From Paragorgia papillata (taxonomy: Eukaryota > Cnidaria > Anthozoa > Scleralcyonacea > Coralliidae): a stretch of 64,000 bases of DNA. Positions 13,381 through 28,400 of this stretch are shown here, in pieces. The stretch is taken from assembly GCA_035771165.1 (NCBI GenBank), contig JAWNZC010000087.1, forward strand, positions 7,467,001 through 7,531,000, in the 5' to 3' direction. The position numbers and the translations under genes are program-made. The notes beneath the pieces are model-generated. The model saw only the letters and a program-made list of their open reading frames with translations. It did not search any database and was not told where the DNA came from. The stretch's first letter is position 1. Every line of letters begins with the position of its first letter.

Positions 13381-16300
13381 GTGACGATCATATTTAAAAA
13401 TATAAATAAATTACTTTGTTTACAGTTTAACATTCGTTTCGTACAATGTCCTACGCAGCATTTAACAAGGAATCTAATGCCGTTTACAGAATCTCCGTTT
13501 ACCGTGCAGAAAAGATTTTGTTGGCAAATCAAGGTGTCATTTGATCTGAGTCAGCAAGCGCGCGCTAAGTGACGATCATATTAAAAAATATAAATAATTT
13601 ACTTTGTTTACAGTTTAACATTCGTTTCGTAGATTGTTCTATGCAGAATTTAACAAGGAATCTAATGCCGTTTACAGAATCTCCGTCTAGCGTGCAGAAA
13701 ATATTTTGTTGGCAAATCAAAGTGTCATTTGATCTGAGTCAGCAAGCGCGCGGTAAGTGACGATCATATTTAAAAATATAAATAAATTACTTTGTTTACA
13801 GTTTAACATTCGTTTCGTACACTGTCCTATGTGGAATTTAACAACGAATCTAATGCCGTTTATAGAATCTCCGTCTACCGGGCAGAAAATATTTTGTTGG
13901 CAAATCAAGGTGTCATTTGATCTGAGTCAGCAAGCGCGCGCTAAGTGATGATAATATTAAAAAATATAAATAAATTACTTTGTTTACAGTTTAACATTCG
14001 TTTCGTACAATGTCCTACGCAGCATTTAACATTGAATCTAATGCCGTTTACAGAATCTCCGTCTACCGTGCAGAAAATATTTTGTTGGCAAATCAAAGTG
14101 TCATTTGATCTGAGTCAGCAAGCGCGCGCTAAGTGACGATCATATTTAAAAATATAAATAAATTACTTTGTTTACAGTTTAACATTCGTTTCGTACACTG
14201 TCCTATGCAGAATTTAACAAGGAATCTAATGCCGTTTACAGAATCTCCGTCTACCGTGCAGAAAATATTTTGTTGGCAAATCAAGGTGTCATTTGATGTG
14301 AGTCAGCAAGCGCGTGCTAAGTCACGATCATATTAAAAAATATAAATAAATTACTTTGTTTACAGTTTAACATTCGTTTCGTACATTGTCCTATGCAGAC
14401 TTTAACAAGGAATCTAATGCCGTTTACAGAATCTCCGTCTACCGTACAGAAAATATTTTGTTGGCAAATCAAGGTGTCATTTGATCTGAGTCAGCAGGCA
14501 AGCGCTAAGTGACGATCATATTAAAAAATATAAATAAATTACTTTGTTTACAGTTTAACATTCGTTTCGTACACTGTCCTATGTGGAATTTAACAACGAA
14601 TCTAATGCCGTTTATAGAATCTCCGTCTACCGGGCAGAAAATATTTTGTTGGCAAATCAAGGTGTCATTTGATCTGAGTCAGCAAGCGCGCGCTAAGTGA
14701 CGATAATATTAAAAAATATAAATAAATTACTTTGTTTACAGTTTAACATTCGTTTCGTACAATGTCCTACGCAGCATTTAACAAGGAATCTAATGCCGTT
14801 TACAGAATCTCCGTTTACCGTGCAGAAAAGATTTTGTTGGCAAATCAAGGTGTCATTTGATCTGAGTCAGCAAGCGCGCGCTAAGTGACGATCATATTAA
14901 AAAATATAAATAATTTACTTTGTTTACAGTTTAACATTCGTTTCGTAGATTGTTCTATGCAGAATTTAACAAGGAATCTAATGCCGTTTACAGAATCTCC
15001 GTCTACCGTGCAGAAAATATTTTGTTGGCAAATCAAAGTGTCATTTGATCTGAGTCAGCAAGCGCGCGCTAAGTGACGATCATATTTAAAAATATAAATA
15101 AATTACTTTGTTTACAGTTTAACATTCGTTTCGTACACTGTCCTATGCAGAATTTAACAAGGAATCTAATGCCGTTTACAGAATCTCCGTCTACCGTGCA
15201 GAAAATATTTTGTTGGCAAATCAAGGTGTCATTTGATGTGAGTCAGCAAGCGCGTGCTAAGTCACGATCATATTAAAAAATATAAATAAATTACTTTGTT
15301 TACAGTTTAACATTCGTTTCGTACATTGTCCTATGCAGACTTTAACAAGGAATCTAATGCCGTTTACAGAATCTCCGTCTACCGTACAGAAAATATTTTG
15401 TTGGCAAATCAAGGTGTCATTTGATCTGAGTCAGCAGGCAAGCGCTAAGTGACGATCATATTAAAAAATATAAATAAATTACTTTGTTTACAGTTTAACA
15501 TTCGTTTCGTACACTGTCCTATGTGGAATTTAACAACGAATCTAATGCCGTTTATAGAATCTCCGTCTACCGGGCAGAAAATATTTTGTTGGCAAATCAA
15601 GGTGTCATTTGATCTGAGTCAGCAAGCGCGCGCTAAGTGACGATAATATTAAAAAATATAAATAAATTACTTTGTTTACAGTTTAACATTCGTTTCGTAC
15701 AATGTCCTACGCAGCATTTAACATTGAATCTAATGCCGTTTACAGAATCTCCGTCTACCGTGCAGAAAATATTTTGTTGGCAAATCAAAGTGTCATTTGA
15801 TCTGAGTCAGCAAGCGCGCGCTAAGTGACGATCATATTAAAAAATATAAATAAATTTACTTTGTTTACAGTTTAACATTCGTTTCGTAGATTGTTCTATG
15901 CAGAATTTAACAAGGAATCTAATGCCGTTTACAGAATCTCCGTCTACCGTGCAGAAAATATTTTGTTGGCAAATCAAGGTGTCATTTGATGTGAGTCAGC
16001 AAGCGCGTGCTAAGTCACGATCATATTAAAAAATATAAATAAATTACTTTGTTTACAGTTTAACATTCGTTTCGTACATTGTCCTATGCAGACTTTAACA
16101 AGGAATCTAATGCCGTTTACAGAATCTCCGTCTACCGTACAGAAAATATTTTGTTGGCAAATCAAGGTGTCATTTGATCTGAGTCAGCAGGCAAGCGCTA
16201 AGTGACGATCATATTAAAAAATATAAATAAATTACTTTGTTTACAGTTTAACATTCGTTTCGTACACTGTCCTATGTGGAATTTAACAACGAATCTAATG

Positions 16301-17141
16301 CCGTTTATAGAATCTCCGTCTACCGGGCAGAAAATATTTTGTTGGCAAATCAAGGTGTCATTTGATCTGAGTCAGCAAGCGCGCGCTAAGTGACGATAAT
16401 ATTAAAAAATATAAATAAATTACTTTGTTTACAGTTTAACATTCGTTTCGTACAATGTCCTACGCAGCATTTAACATTGAATCTAATGCCGTTTACAGAA
16501 TCTCCGTCTACCGTGCAGAAAATATTTTGTTGGCAAATCAAAGTGTCATTTGATCTGAGTCAGCAAGCGCGCGCTAAGTGACGATCATATTTAAAAATAT
16601 AAATAAATTACTTTGTTTACAGTTTAACATTCGTTTCGTACATTGTCCTATGCAGACTTTAACAAGGAATCTAATGCCGTTTACAGAATCTCCATCTACC
16701 GTACAGAAAATATTTTGTTGGCAAATCAAGGTGTCATTTGATCTGAGTCAGCAGGCAAGCGCTAAGTGACGATCATATTAAAAAATATAAATAAATTACT
16801 TTGTTTACAGTTTAACATTCGTTTCGTACACTGTCCTATGTGGAATTTAACAACGAATCTAATGCCGTTTATAGAATCTCCGTCTACCGGGCAGAAAATA
16901 TTTTGTTGGCAAATCAAGGTGTCATTTGATCTGAGTCAGCAAGCGCGCGCTAAGTGACGATAATATTAAAAAATATAAATAAATTACTTTGTTTACAGTT
17001 TAACATTCGTTTCGTACAATGTCCTACGCAGCATTTAACATTGAATCTAATGCCGTTTACAGAATCTCCGTCTACCGTGCAGAAAATATTTTGTTGGCAA
17101 ATCAAAGTGTCATTTGATCTGAGTCAGCAAGCGCGCGCTAA
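13381..17141 (+). repeat. Second copy of the 17-unit higher-order repeat
   Basis: Units from 13569 repeat those from 10372 at an offset of 3196-3197 bp (17 x 188 = 3196). They also repeat those from 778 at an offset of about 12790. The agreement covers rare variants: the GATGATAATATT unit start (10749 and 13945), GTGAGTCAG with the GCGCGTGC end (10937 and 14133), and TAGATTGTTCTATG (11689 and 14885). The copy directly abuts the previous one, so 10.2-16.6 kb is a tandem pair of 17-unit blocks. The match to 778-4350 runs on to about 17141. Confidence 0.75.
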
Positions 17142-18089
17142 GTGACGATCATATTTAAAAATATAAATAAATTACTTTGTTTACAGTTTAACATTCGTTT
17201 CGTACACTGTCCTATGCAGAATTTAACAAGGAATCTAATGCCGTTTACAGAATCTCCGTCTACCGTGCAGAAAATATTTTGTTGGCAAATCAAGGTGTCA
17301 TTTGATGTGAGTCAGCAAGCGCGTGCTAAGTCACGATCATATTAAAAAATATAAATAAATTACTTTGTTTACAGTTTAACATTCGTTTCGTACATTGTCC
17401 TATGCAGACTTTAACAAGGAATCTAATGCCGTTTACAGAATCTCCGTCTACCGTACAGAAAATATTTTGTTGGCAAATCAAGGTGTCATTTGATCTGAGT
17501 CAGCAGGCAAGCGCTAAGTGACGATCATATTAAAAAATATAAATAAATTACTTTGTTTACAGTTTAACATTCGTTTCGTACACTGTCCTATGTGGAATTT
17601 AACAACGAATCTAATGCCATTTATAGAATCTCCGTCTACCGGGCAGAAAATATTTTGTTGGCAAATCAAGGTGTCATTTGATCTGAGTCAGCAAGCGCGC
17701 GCTAAGTGACGATAATATTAAAAAATATAAATAAATTACTTTGTTTACAGTTTAACATTCGTTTCGTACAATGTCCTACGCAGCATTTAACAAGGAATCT
17801 AATGCCGTTTACAGAATCTCCGTTTACCGTGCAAAAAAGATTTTGTTGGCAAATCAAGGTGTCATTTGATCTGAGTCAGCAAGCGCGCGCTAAGTGACGA
17901 TCATATTAAAAAATATAAATAATTTACTTTGTTTACAGTTTAACATTCGTTTCGTAGATTGTTCTATGCAGAATTTAACAAGGAATCTAATGCCGTTTAC
18001 AGAATCTCCGTCTACCGTGCAGAAAATATTTTGTTGGCAAATCAAGGTGTCATTTGATCTGAGTCAGCAAGCGCGCGCTAAGTGACGAT

Positions 18090-21000
18090 CATATTAAAAA
18101 ATATAAATAAATTACTTTATTTACAGTTTTAAATTCGTTTCGTACACTGCCGTATGCAGAATTTAACAAGGAATCTAATGCCGTTTACAGAATCTCCGTC
18201 TACCGTGCAGAAAATATTTTGTCGGCAAATAAATGTGTCATTTGATCTGAGTCAGGAAGCGCGCGCTAAGTGACGATCATATTTAAAAATATAAATAAAT
18301 TACTTTGTTTACAGTTTAACATTCGTTTCGTACACTGTCCTATGCAGAATTTAACAAGGAATCTAATGCCGTTTTACAGAAATTCCGCCTACCGTACAGA
18401 AAATATTTTGTTGGCAAATCAAGGTGTCATTTGATCTGAGTCAGCAAGCAAGCGCTAAGTGACGATCATATTAAAAAATATAAATAAATAACTTTGTTTA
18501 CAGTTTTACATTCGTTTCGTAGTCTGACCTATGCAGAATTTAACAGGGAATCTAATCCCGTTTACAGAATCTCCGTCTACCGGGCAGAAAATATTTTGTT
18601 GCCAAATCAAGGTGTCATTTGATCTGAGTCAGCAAGCAAGCGCTAAGTGACGATCATATTAAAAAATGTAAATAAATTACTTTGTTTAGAGTTTCACGTT
18701 CGTTTCGTACTCTGTCCTATGCAGAATTTAACAGGGAATCTAATGCCGTTTACAGAATCTCCGTCTACCGTGCAGAAAATATTTTGTTGGCAAATCAAGG
18801 TGTCATTTGATGTGAGTCAGGAAGCGCGCGCTAAGTGACGATCATATTAAAAAATATAAATAAATTACTTTGTTTACAGTTTAACATTCGTTTCGTACAT
18901 TGTCCTATGCAAACTTTAACAAGGAATCTAATGCCGTTTACAGAATCTCCGTCTACCGTACAGAAAAGATTTTGTTGGCAAATCAGGGTGTCATTTGATC
19001 TGAGTCAGCAAGCAAGCGCTAAGTGACGATCATATTAAAAAATATAAATAAATTACTTTGTTTACAGTTTAACATTCGTTTCGTACAATGTCCTACGCAG
19101 CATTTAACAAGGAATCTAATGCCGTTTACAGAATCTCCGTTTACCGTGCAGAAAAGATTTTGTTGGCAAATCAAGGTGTCATTTGATCTGAGTCAGCAAG
19201 CGCGCGCTAAGTGACGATCATATTAAAAAATATAAATAATTTACTTTGTTTACAGTTTAACATTCGTTTCGTAGATTGTTCTATGCAGAATTTAACAAGG
19301 AATCTAACCCGTTTACAGAATCTCCGTCTACCGTGCAGAAAATATTTTATTGGCAAATCAAGGTGTCATTTGATCTGAGTCAGCATGCAAGCGGTAAGTG
19401 ACGATCATATTAAAAAATATAAATAAATTACTTTATTTACAGTTTTACATTCGTTTCGTACACTGTCCTATGCAGAATTTAACAAGGAATCTAATCCCGT
19501 TTACAGAATCTCCGTCTACCGTGCAGAAAATATTTTATTGGCAAATCAAGGTGTCATTTGATCTGAGTCAGCAAGCGCGCGCTAAGTGACGATCATATTA
19601 AAAAATATAAATAAATTACTTTCTTTACAGTTTTACATTCGTTTCGTACACTGCCCTATGCAGAATTTAACAAGGAATCTAATGCCGTTTACAGAATCTC
19701 CATCTACCGTGCAGAAAATATTTTGTCGGCAAATCAAAGTGTCATTTGATCTGAGTCAGGAAGCGCGCGCTAAGTGACGATCATATTTAAAAATATAAAT
19801 AAATTACTTTGTTTACAGTTTAACATTCGTTTCGTACTCTGCCCTATGCAGAATTTAACAAGGAATCTAATCCCGTTTACAGAATCTCCGTCTACCGTGC
19901 AGAAAATATTTTATTGGCAAATCAAGGTGTCATTTGATCTGAGTCAGCAAGCGCGCGCTAAGTGACGATCATATTAAAAAATATAAATAAATTACTTTCT
20001 TTACAGTTTTACATTCGTTTCGTACACTGCCCTATGCAGAATTTAACAAGGAATCTAATGCCGTTTACAGAATCTCCATCTACCGTGCAGAAAATATTTT
20101 GTCGGCAAATCAAAGTGTCATTTGATCTGAGTCAGCAAGCGCGCGCTAAGTGACGATCATATTAAAAAATATAAATAAATTACTTTCTTTACAGTTTTAC
20201 ATTCGTTTCGTACACTGCCCTATGCAGAATTTAACAAGGAATCTAATGCCGTTTACAGAATCTCCATCTACCGTGCAGAAAATATTTTGTCGGCAAATCA
20301 AAGTGTCATTTGATCTGAGTCAGGAAGCGCGCGCTAAGTGACGATCATATTTAAAAATATAAATAAATTACTTTGTTTACAGCTTAACATTCGTTTCGTA
20401 CTCTGCCCTATGCAGAATTTAACAAGGAATCTAATCCCGTTTACAGAATCTCCGTCTACCGTGCAGAAAATATTTTATTGGCAAATCAAGGTGTCATTTG
20501 ATCTGAGTCAGCAAGCGCGCGCTAAGTGACGATCATATTAAAAAATATAAATAAATTACTTTCTTTACAGTTTTACATTCGTTTCGTACACTGCCCTATG
20601 CAGAATTTAACAAGGAATCTAATCCCGTTTACAGAATCTCCGTCTACCGTGCAGAAAATATTTTATTGGCAAATCAAGGTGTCATTTGATCTGAGTCAGC
20701 AAGCGCGCGCTAAGTGACGATCATATTAAAAAATATAAATAAATTACTTTCTTTACAGTTTTACATTCGTTTCGTACACTGCCCTATGCAGAATTTAACA
20801 AGGAATCTAATGCCGTTTACAGAATCTCCATCTACCGTGCAGAAAATATTTTGTCGGCAAATCAATGTGTCATTTGATCTGAGTCAGGAAGCGCGCGCTA
20901 AGTGACGATCATATTTAAAAATATAAATAAATTACTTTGTTTACAGTTTAACATTCGTTTCGTACACTGTCCTATGTGGAATTTAACAACGAATCTAATG

Positions 21001-24000
21001 CCGTTTATAGAATCTCCGTCTACCGGGCAGAAAATATTTTGTTGGCAAATCAAGGTGTCATTTGATCTGAGTCAGCAAGCGCGCGCTAAGTGACGATAAT
21101 ATTAAAAAATATAAATAAATTACTTTGTTTACAGTTTAACATTCGTTTCGTACAATGTCCTACGCAGCATTTAACAAGGAATCTAATGCCGTTTACAGAA
21201 TCTCCGTTTACCGTGCAGAAAAGATTTTGTTGGCAAATCAAGGTGTCATTTGATCTGAGTCAGCAAGCGCGCGCTAAGTGACGATCATATTAAAAAATAT
21301 AAATAATTTACTTTGTTTACAGTTTAACATTCGTTTCGTAGATTGTTCTATGCAGAATTTAACAAGGAATCTAACCCGTTTACAGAATCTCCGTCTACCG
21401 TGCAGAAAATATTTTATTGGCAAATCAAGGTGTCATTTGATCTGAGTCAGCAAGCGCGCGCTAAGTGACGATCATATTAAAAAATATAAATAAATTACTT
21501 TCTTTACAGTTTTACATTCGTTTCGTACACTGCCCTATGCAGAATTTAACAAGGAATCTAATGCCGTTTACAGAATCTCCGTCTACCGTGCAGAAAATAT
21601 TTTGTTGGCAAATCAAGGTGTCATTTGATCTGAGTCAGCAAGCGCGCGCTAAGTGACGATCATATTAAAAAATATAAATAAATTACTTTATTTACAGTTT
21701 TAAATTCGTTTCGTACACTGCCGTATGCAGAATTTAACAAGGAATCTAATGCCGTTTACAGAATCTCCGTCTACCGTGCAGAAAATATTTTGTCGGCAAA
21801 TAAATGTGTCATTTGATCTGAGTCAGGAAGCGCGCGCTAAGTGACGATCATATTTAAAAATATAAATAAATTACTTTGTTTACAGTTTAACATTCGTTTC
21901 GTACACTGTCCTATGCAGAATTTAACAAGGAATCTAATGCCGTTTACAGAATCTCCGCCTACCGTACAGAAAATATTTTGTTGGCAAATCAAGGTGTCAT
22001 TTGATCTGAGTCAGCAAGCAAGCGCTAAGTGACGATCATATTAAAAAATATAAATAAATAACTTTGTTTACAGTTTTACATTCGTTTCGTACTCTGACCT
22101 ATGCAGAATTTAACAGGGAATCTAATCCCGTTTACAGAATCTCCGTCTACCGGGCAGAAAATATTTTGTTGCCAAATCAAGGTGTCATTTGATCTGAGTC
22201 AGCAAGCAAGCGCTAAGTGACGATCATATTAAAAAATGTAAATAAATTACTTTGTTTAGAGTTTCACGTTCGTTTCGTACTCTGTCCTATGCAGAATTTA
22301 ACAGGGAATCTAATGCCGTTTACAGAATCTCCGTCTACCGTGCAGAAAATATTTTGTTGGCAAATCAAGGTGTCATTTGATGTGAGTCAGGAAGCGCGCG
22401 CTAAGTGACGATCATATTAAAAAATATAAATAAATTACTTTGTTTACAGTTTAACATTCGTTTCGTACATTGTCCTATGCAAACTTTAACAAGGAATCTA
22501 ATGCCGTTTACAGAATCTCCGTCTACCGTACAGAAAAGATTTTGTTGGCAAATCAGGGTGTCATTTGATCTGAGTCAGCAAGCAAGCGCTAAGTGACGAT
22601 CATATTAAAAAATATAAATAAATTACTTTGTTTACAGTTTAACATTCGTTTCGTACACTGTCCTATGTGGAATTTAACAACGAATCTAATGCCGTTTATA
22701 GAATCTCCGTCTACCGGGCAGAAAATATTTTGTTGGCAAATCAAGGTGTCATTTGATCTGAGTCAGCAAGCGCGCGCTAAGTGACGATAATATTAAAAAA
22801 TATAAATAAATTACTTTGTTTACAGTTTAACATTCGTTTCGTACAATGTCCTACGCAGCATTTAACAAGGAATCTAATGCCGTTTACAGAATCTCCGTTT
22901 ACCGTGCAGAAAAGATTTTGTTGGCAAATCAAGGTGTCATTTGATCTGAGTCAGCAAGCGCGCGCTAAGTGACGATCATATTAAAAAATATAAATAATTT
23001 ACTTTGTTTACAGTTTAACATTCGTTTCGTAGATTGTTCTATGCAGAATTTAACAAGGAATCTAACCCGTTTACAGAATCTCCGTCTACCGTGCAGAAAA
23101 TATTTTATTGGCAAATCAAGGTGTCATTTGATCTGAGTCAGCAAGCAAGCGGTAAGTGACGATCATATTAAAAAATATAAATAAATTACTTTATTTACAG
23201 TTTTACATTCGTTTCGTACACTGTCCTATGCAGAATTTAACAAGGAATCTAATCCCGTTTACAGAATCTCCGTCTACCGTGCAGAAAATATTTTATTGGC
23301 AAATCAAGGTGTCATTTGATCTGAGTCAGCAAGCGCGCGCTAAGTGACGATCATATTAAAAAATATAAATAAATTACTTTCTTTACAGTTTTACATTCGT
23401 TTCGTACACTGCCCTATGCAGAATTTAACAAGGAATCTAATGCCGTTTACAGAATCTCCATCTACCGTGCAGAAAATATTTTGTCGGCAAATCAAAGTGT
23501 CATTTGATCTGAGTCAGGAAGCGCGCGCTAAGTGACGATCATATTTAAAAATATAAATAAATTACTTTCTTTACAGTTTTACATTCGTTTCGTACACTGC
23601 CCTATGCAGAATTTAACAAGGAATCTAATGCCGTTTACAGAATCTCCATCTACCGTGCAGAAAATATTTTGTCGGCAAATCAAAGTGTCATTTGATCTGA
23701 GTCAGGAAGCGCGCGCTAAGTGACGATCATATTTAAAAAATATAAATAAATTACTTTGTTTACAGCTTAACATTCGTTTCGTACTCTGCCCTATGCAGAA
23801 TTTAACAAGGAATCTAATCCCGTTTACAGAATCTCCGTCTACCGTGCAGAAAATATTTTATTGGCAAATCAAGGTGTCATTTGATCTGAGTCAGCAAGCG
23901 CGCGCTAAGTGACGATCATATTAAAAAATATAAATAAATTACTTTCTTTACAGTTTTACATTCGTTTCGTGCACTGCCCTATGCAGAATTTAACAAGGAA

Positions 24001-25416
24001 TCTAATCCCGTTTACAGAATCTCCGTCTACCGTGCAGAAAATATTTTATTGGCAAATCAAGGTGTCATTTGATCTGAGTCAGCAAGCGCGCGCTAAGTGA
24101 CGATCATATTAAAAAATATAAATAAATTACTTTCTTTACAGTTTTACATTCGTTTCGTACACTGCCCTATGCAGAATTTAACAAGGAATCTAATGCCGTT
24201 TACAGAATCTCCATCTACCGTGCAGAAAATATTTTGTCGGCAAATCAATGGGTCATTTGATCTGAGTCAGGAAGCGCGCGCTAAGTGACGATCATATTTA
24301 AAAATATAAATAAATTACTTTGTTTACAGTTTAACATTCGTTTCGTACACTGTCCTATGTGGAATTTAACAACGAATCTAATGCCGTTTATAGAATCTCC
24401 GTCTACCGGGCAGAAAATATTTTGTTGGCAAATCAAGGTGTCATTTGATCTGAGTCAGCAAGCGCGCGCTAAGTGACGATAATATTAAAAAATATAAATA
24501 AATTACTTTGTTTACAGTTTAACATTCGTTTCGTACAATGTCCTACGCAGCATTTAACAAGGAATCTAATGCCGTTTACAGAATCTCCGTTTACCGTGCA
24601 GAAAAGATTTTGTTGGCAAATCAAGGTGTCATTTGATCTGAGTCAGGAAGCGCGCGCTAAGTGACGATCATATTAAAAAATATAAATAAATTACTTTGTT
24701 TACAGTTTTACATTCGTTTCGTACACTGCCCTATGCAGAATTTAACAAGGAATCTAATCCCGTTTACAGAATCTCCGTCTACCGTGCAGAAAATATTTTA
24801 TTGGCAAATCAAGGTGTCATTTGATCTGAGTCAGCAAGCGCGCGCTAAGTGACGATCATATTAAAAAATATAAATAAATTACTTTCTTTACAGTTTTACA
24901 TTCGTTTCGTACACTGCCCTATGCAGAATTTAACAAGGAATCTAATGCCGTTTACAGAATCTCCATCTACCGTGCAGAAAATATTTTGTCGGCAAATCAA
25001 TGTGTCATTTGATCTGAGTCAGGAAGCGCGCGCTAAGTGACGATCATATTTAAAAATATAAATAAATTACTTTGTTTACAGTTTAACATTCGTTTCGTAC
25101 ACTGTCCTATGTGGAATTTAACAACGAATCTAATGCCGTTTATAGAATCTCCGTCTACCGGGCAGAAAATATTTTGTTGGCAAATCAAGGTGTCATTTGA
25201 TCTGAGTCAGCAAGCGCGCGCTAAGTGACGATAATATTAAAAAATATAAATAAATTACTTTGTTTACAGTTTAACATTCGTTTCGTACAATGTCCTACGC
25301 AGCATTTAACAAGGAATCTAATGCCGTTTACAGAATCTCCGTTTACCGTGCAGAAAAGATTTTGTTGGCAAATCAAGGTGTCATTTGATCTGAGTCAGCA
25401 AGCGCGCGCTAAGTGA
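18090..25416 (+). repeat. Satellite zone with about 3.57-3.76 kb (19-20 unit) higher-order period
   Basis: Rare variants recur in the same order: the unit with TTTCACGTTCG at 18647 and 22217 (offset 3570), the unit with CAAACTTTAAC at 18835 and 22405, then the same pattern at 19398/23156 and 19586/23344 (offset 3758) after one extra unit at 22593. This zone mixes older variants (GTGGAATTTAACAACG) with a newer family carrying CTTTCTTTACAG, TTTTGTCGG or TTTTATTGG, and marks the change in composition along the array. Confidence 0.7.
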
Positions 25417-28400
25417 CGATCATATTAAAAAATATAAATAATTTACTTTGTTTACAGTTTAACATTCGTTTCGTAGATTGTTCTATGCAGAATTTAACAA
25501 GGAATCTAACCCGTTTACAGAATCTCCGTCTACCGTGCAGAAAATATTTTATTGGCAAATCAAGGTGTCATTTGATCTGAGTCAGCAAGCGCGCGCTAAG
25601 TGACGATCATATTAAAAAATATAAATAAATTACTTTCTTTACAGTTTTACATTCGTTTCGTACACTGCCCTATGCAGAATTTAACAAGGAATCTAATGCC
25701 GTTTACAGAATCTCCATCTACCGTGCAGAAAATATTTTGTCGGCAAATCAAAGTGTCATTTGATCTGAGTCAGGAAGCGCGCGCTAAGTGACGATCATAT
25801 TTAAAAATATAAATAAATTAATTTGTTTACAGCTTAACATTCGTTTCGTACTCTGCCCTATGCAGAATTTAACAAGGAATCTAATCCCGTTTACAGAATC
25901 TCCGTCTACCGTGCAGAAAATATTTTATTGGCAAATCAATGTGTCATTTGATCTGAGTCAGCAAGCGCGCGCTAAGTGACGATCATATTAAAAAATATAA
26001 ATAAATTACTTTCTTTACAGTTTTACATTCGTTTCGTACACTGCCCTATGCAGAATTTAACAAGGAATCTAATCCCGTTTACAGAATCTCCGTCTACCGT
26101 GCAGAAAATATTTTATTGGCAAATCAAGGTGTCATTTGATCTGAGTCAGCAAGCGCGCGCTAAGTGACGATCATATTAAAAAATATAAATAAATTACTTT
26201 CTTTACAGTTTTACATTCGTTTCGTACACTGCCCTATGCAGAATTTAACAAGGAATCTAATGCCGTTTACAGAATCTCCATCTACCGTGCAGAAAATATT
26301 TTGTCGGCAAATCAATGTGTCATTTGATCTGAGTCAGGAAGCGCGCGCTAAGTGACGATCATATTTAAAAATATAAATAAATTACTTTGTTTACAGTTTA
26401 ACATTCGTTTCGTACACTGTCCTATGTGGAATTTAACAACGAATCTAATGCCGTTTATAGAATCTCCGTCTACCGGGCAGAAAATATTTTGTAGGCAAAT
26501 CAAGGTGTCATTTGATCTGAGTCAGCAAGCGCGCGCTAAGTGACGATAATATTAAAAAATATAAATAAATTACTTTGTTTACAGTTTAACATTCGTTTCG
26601 TACAATGTCCTACGCAGCATTTAACAAGGAATCTAATGCCGTTTACAGAATCTCCGTTTACCGTGCAGAAAAGATTTTGTTGGCAAATCAAGGTGTCATT
26701 TGATCTGAGTCAGCAAGCGCGCGCTAAGTGACGATCATATTAAAAAATATAAATAATTTACTTTGTTTACAGTTTAACATTCGTTTCGTAGATTGTTCTA
26801 TGCAGAATTTAACAAGGAATCTAACCCGTTTACAGAATCTCCGTCTACCGTGCAGAAAATATTTTATTGGCAAATCAAGGTGTCATTTGATCTGAGTCAG
26901 CAAGCGCGCGCTAAGTGACGATCATATTAAAAAATATAAATAAATTACTTTCTTTACAGTTTTACATTCGTTTCGTACACTGCCCTATGCAGAATTTAAC
27001 AAGGAATCAAATGCCGTTTACAGAATCTCCATCTACCGTGCAGAAAATATTTTGTCGGCAAATCAAAGTGTCATTTGATCTGAGTCAGGAAGCGCGCGCT
27101 AAGTGACGATCATATTTAAAAATATAAATAAATTACTTTGTTTACAGTTTAACATTCGTTTCGTACTCTGCCCTATGCAGAATTTAATAAGGAATCTAAT
27201 CCCGTTTACAGAATCTCCGTCTACCGTGCAGAAAATATTTTATTGGCAAATCAAGGTGTCATTTGATCTGAGTCAGCAAGCAAGCGCTAAGTGACGATCA
27301 TATTAAAAAATATAAATAAATTACTTTCTTTACAGTTTTACATTCGTTTCGTACACTGCCCTATGCAGAATTTAACAAGGAATCTAATGCCGTTTACAGA
27401 ATCTCCATCTACCGTGCAGAAAATATTTTGTCGGCAAATCAAAGTGTCATTTGATCTGAGTCAGGAAGCGCGCGCTAAGTGACGATCATATTTAAAAATA
27501 TAAATAAATTACTTTGTTTACAGTTTAACATTCGTTTCGTACACTGTCCTATGTGGAATTTAACAACGAATCTAATGCCGTTTATAGAATCTCCGTCTAC
27601 CGGGCAGAAAATATTTTGTTGGCAAATCAAGGTGTCATTTGATCTGAGTCAGCAAGCGCGCGCTAAGTGACGATAATATTAAAAAATATAAATAAATTAC
27701 TTTGTTTACAGTTTAACATTCGTTTCGTACAATGTCCTACGCAGCATTTAACAAGGAATCTAATGCCGTTTACAGAATCTCCGTTTACCGTGCAGAAAAG
27801 ATTTTGTTGGCAAATCAAGGTGTCATTTGATCTGAGTCAGCAAGCGCGCGCTAAGTGACGATCATATTAAAAAATATAAATAATTTACTTTGTTTACAGT
27901 TTAACATTCGTTTCGTAGATTGTTCTATGCAGAATTTAACAAGGAATCTAACCCGTTTACAGAATCTCCGTCTACCGTGCAGAAAATATTTTATTGGCAA
28001 ATCAAGGTGTCATTTGATCTGAGTCAGCAAGCAAGCGGTAAGTGACGATCATATTAAAAAATATAAATAAATTACTTTATTTACAGTTTTACATTCGTTT
28101 CGTACACTGTCCTATGCAGAATTTAACAAGGAATCTAATCCCGTTTACAGAATCTCCGTCTACCGTACAGAAAATATTTTATTGGCAAATCAAGGTGTCA
28201 TTTGATCTGAGTCAGCAAGCGCGCGCTAAGTGACGATCATATTAAAAAATATAAATAAATTACTTTCTTTACAGTTTTACATTCGTTTCGTACACTGCCC
28301 TATGCAGAATTTAACAAGGAATCTAATGCCGTTTACAGAATCTCCATCTACCGTGCAGAAAATATTTTGTCGGCAAATCAAAGTGTCATTTGATCTGAGT

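Noticed and set aside
13717..13908. Minus-strand open frame in a satellite unit
   Set aside because: It occurs in only one of many near-identical units and has no similarity or start context; it is a chance reading.
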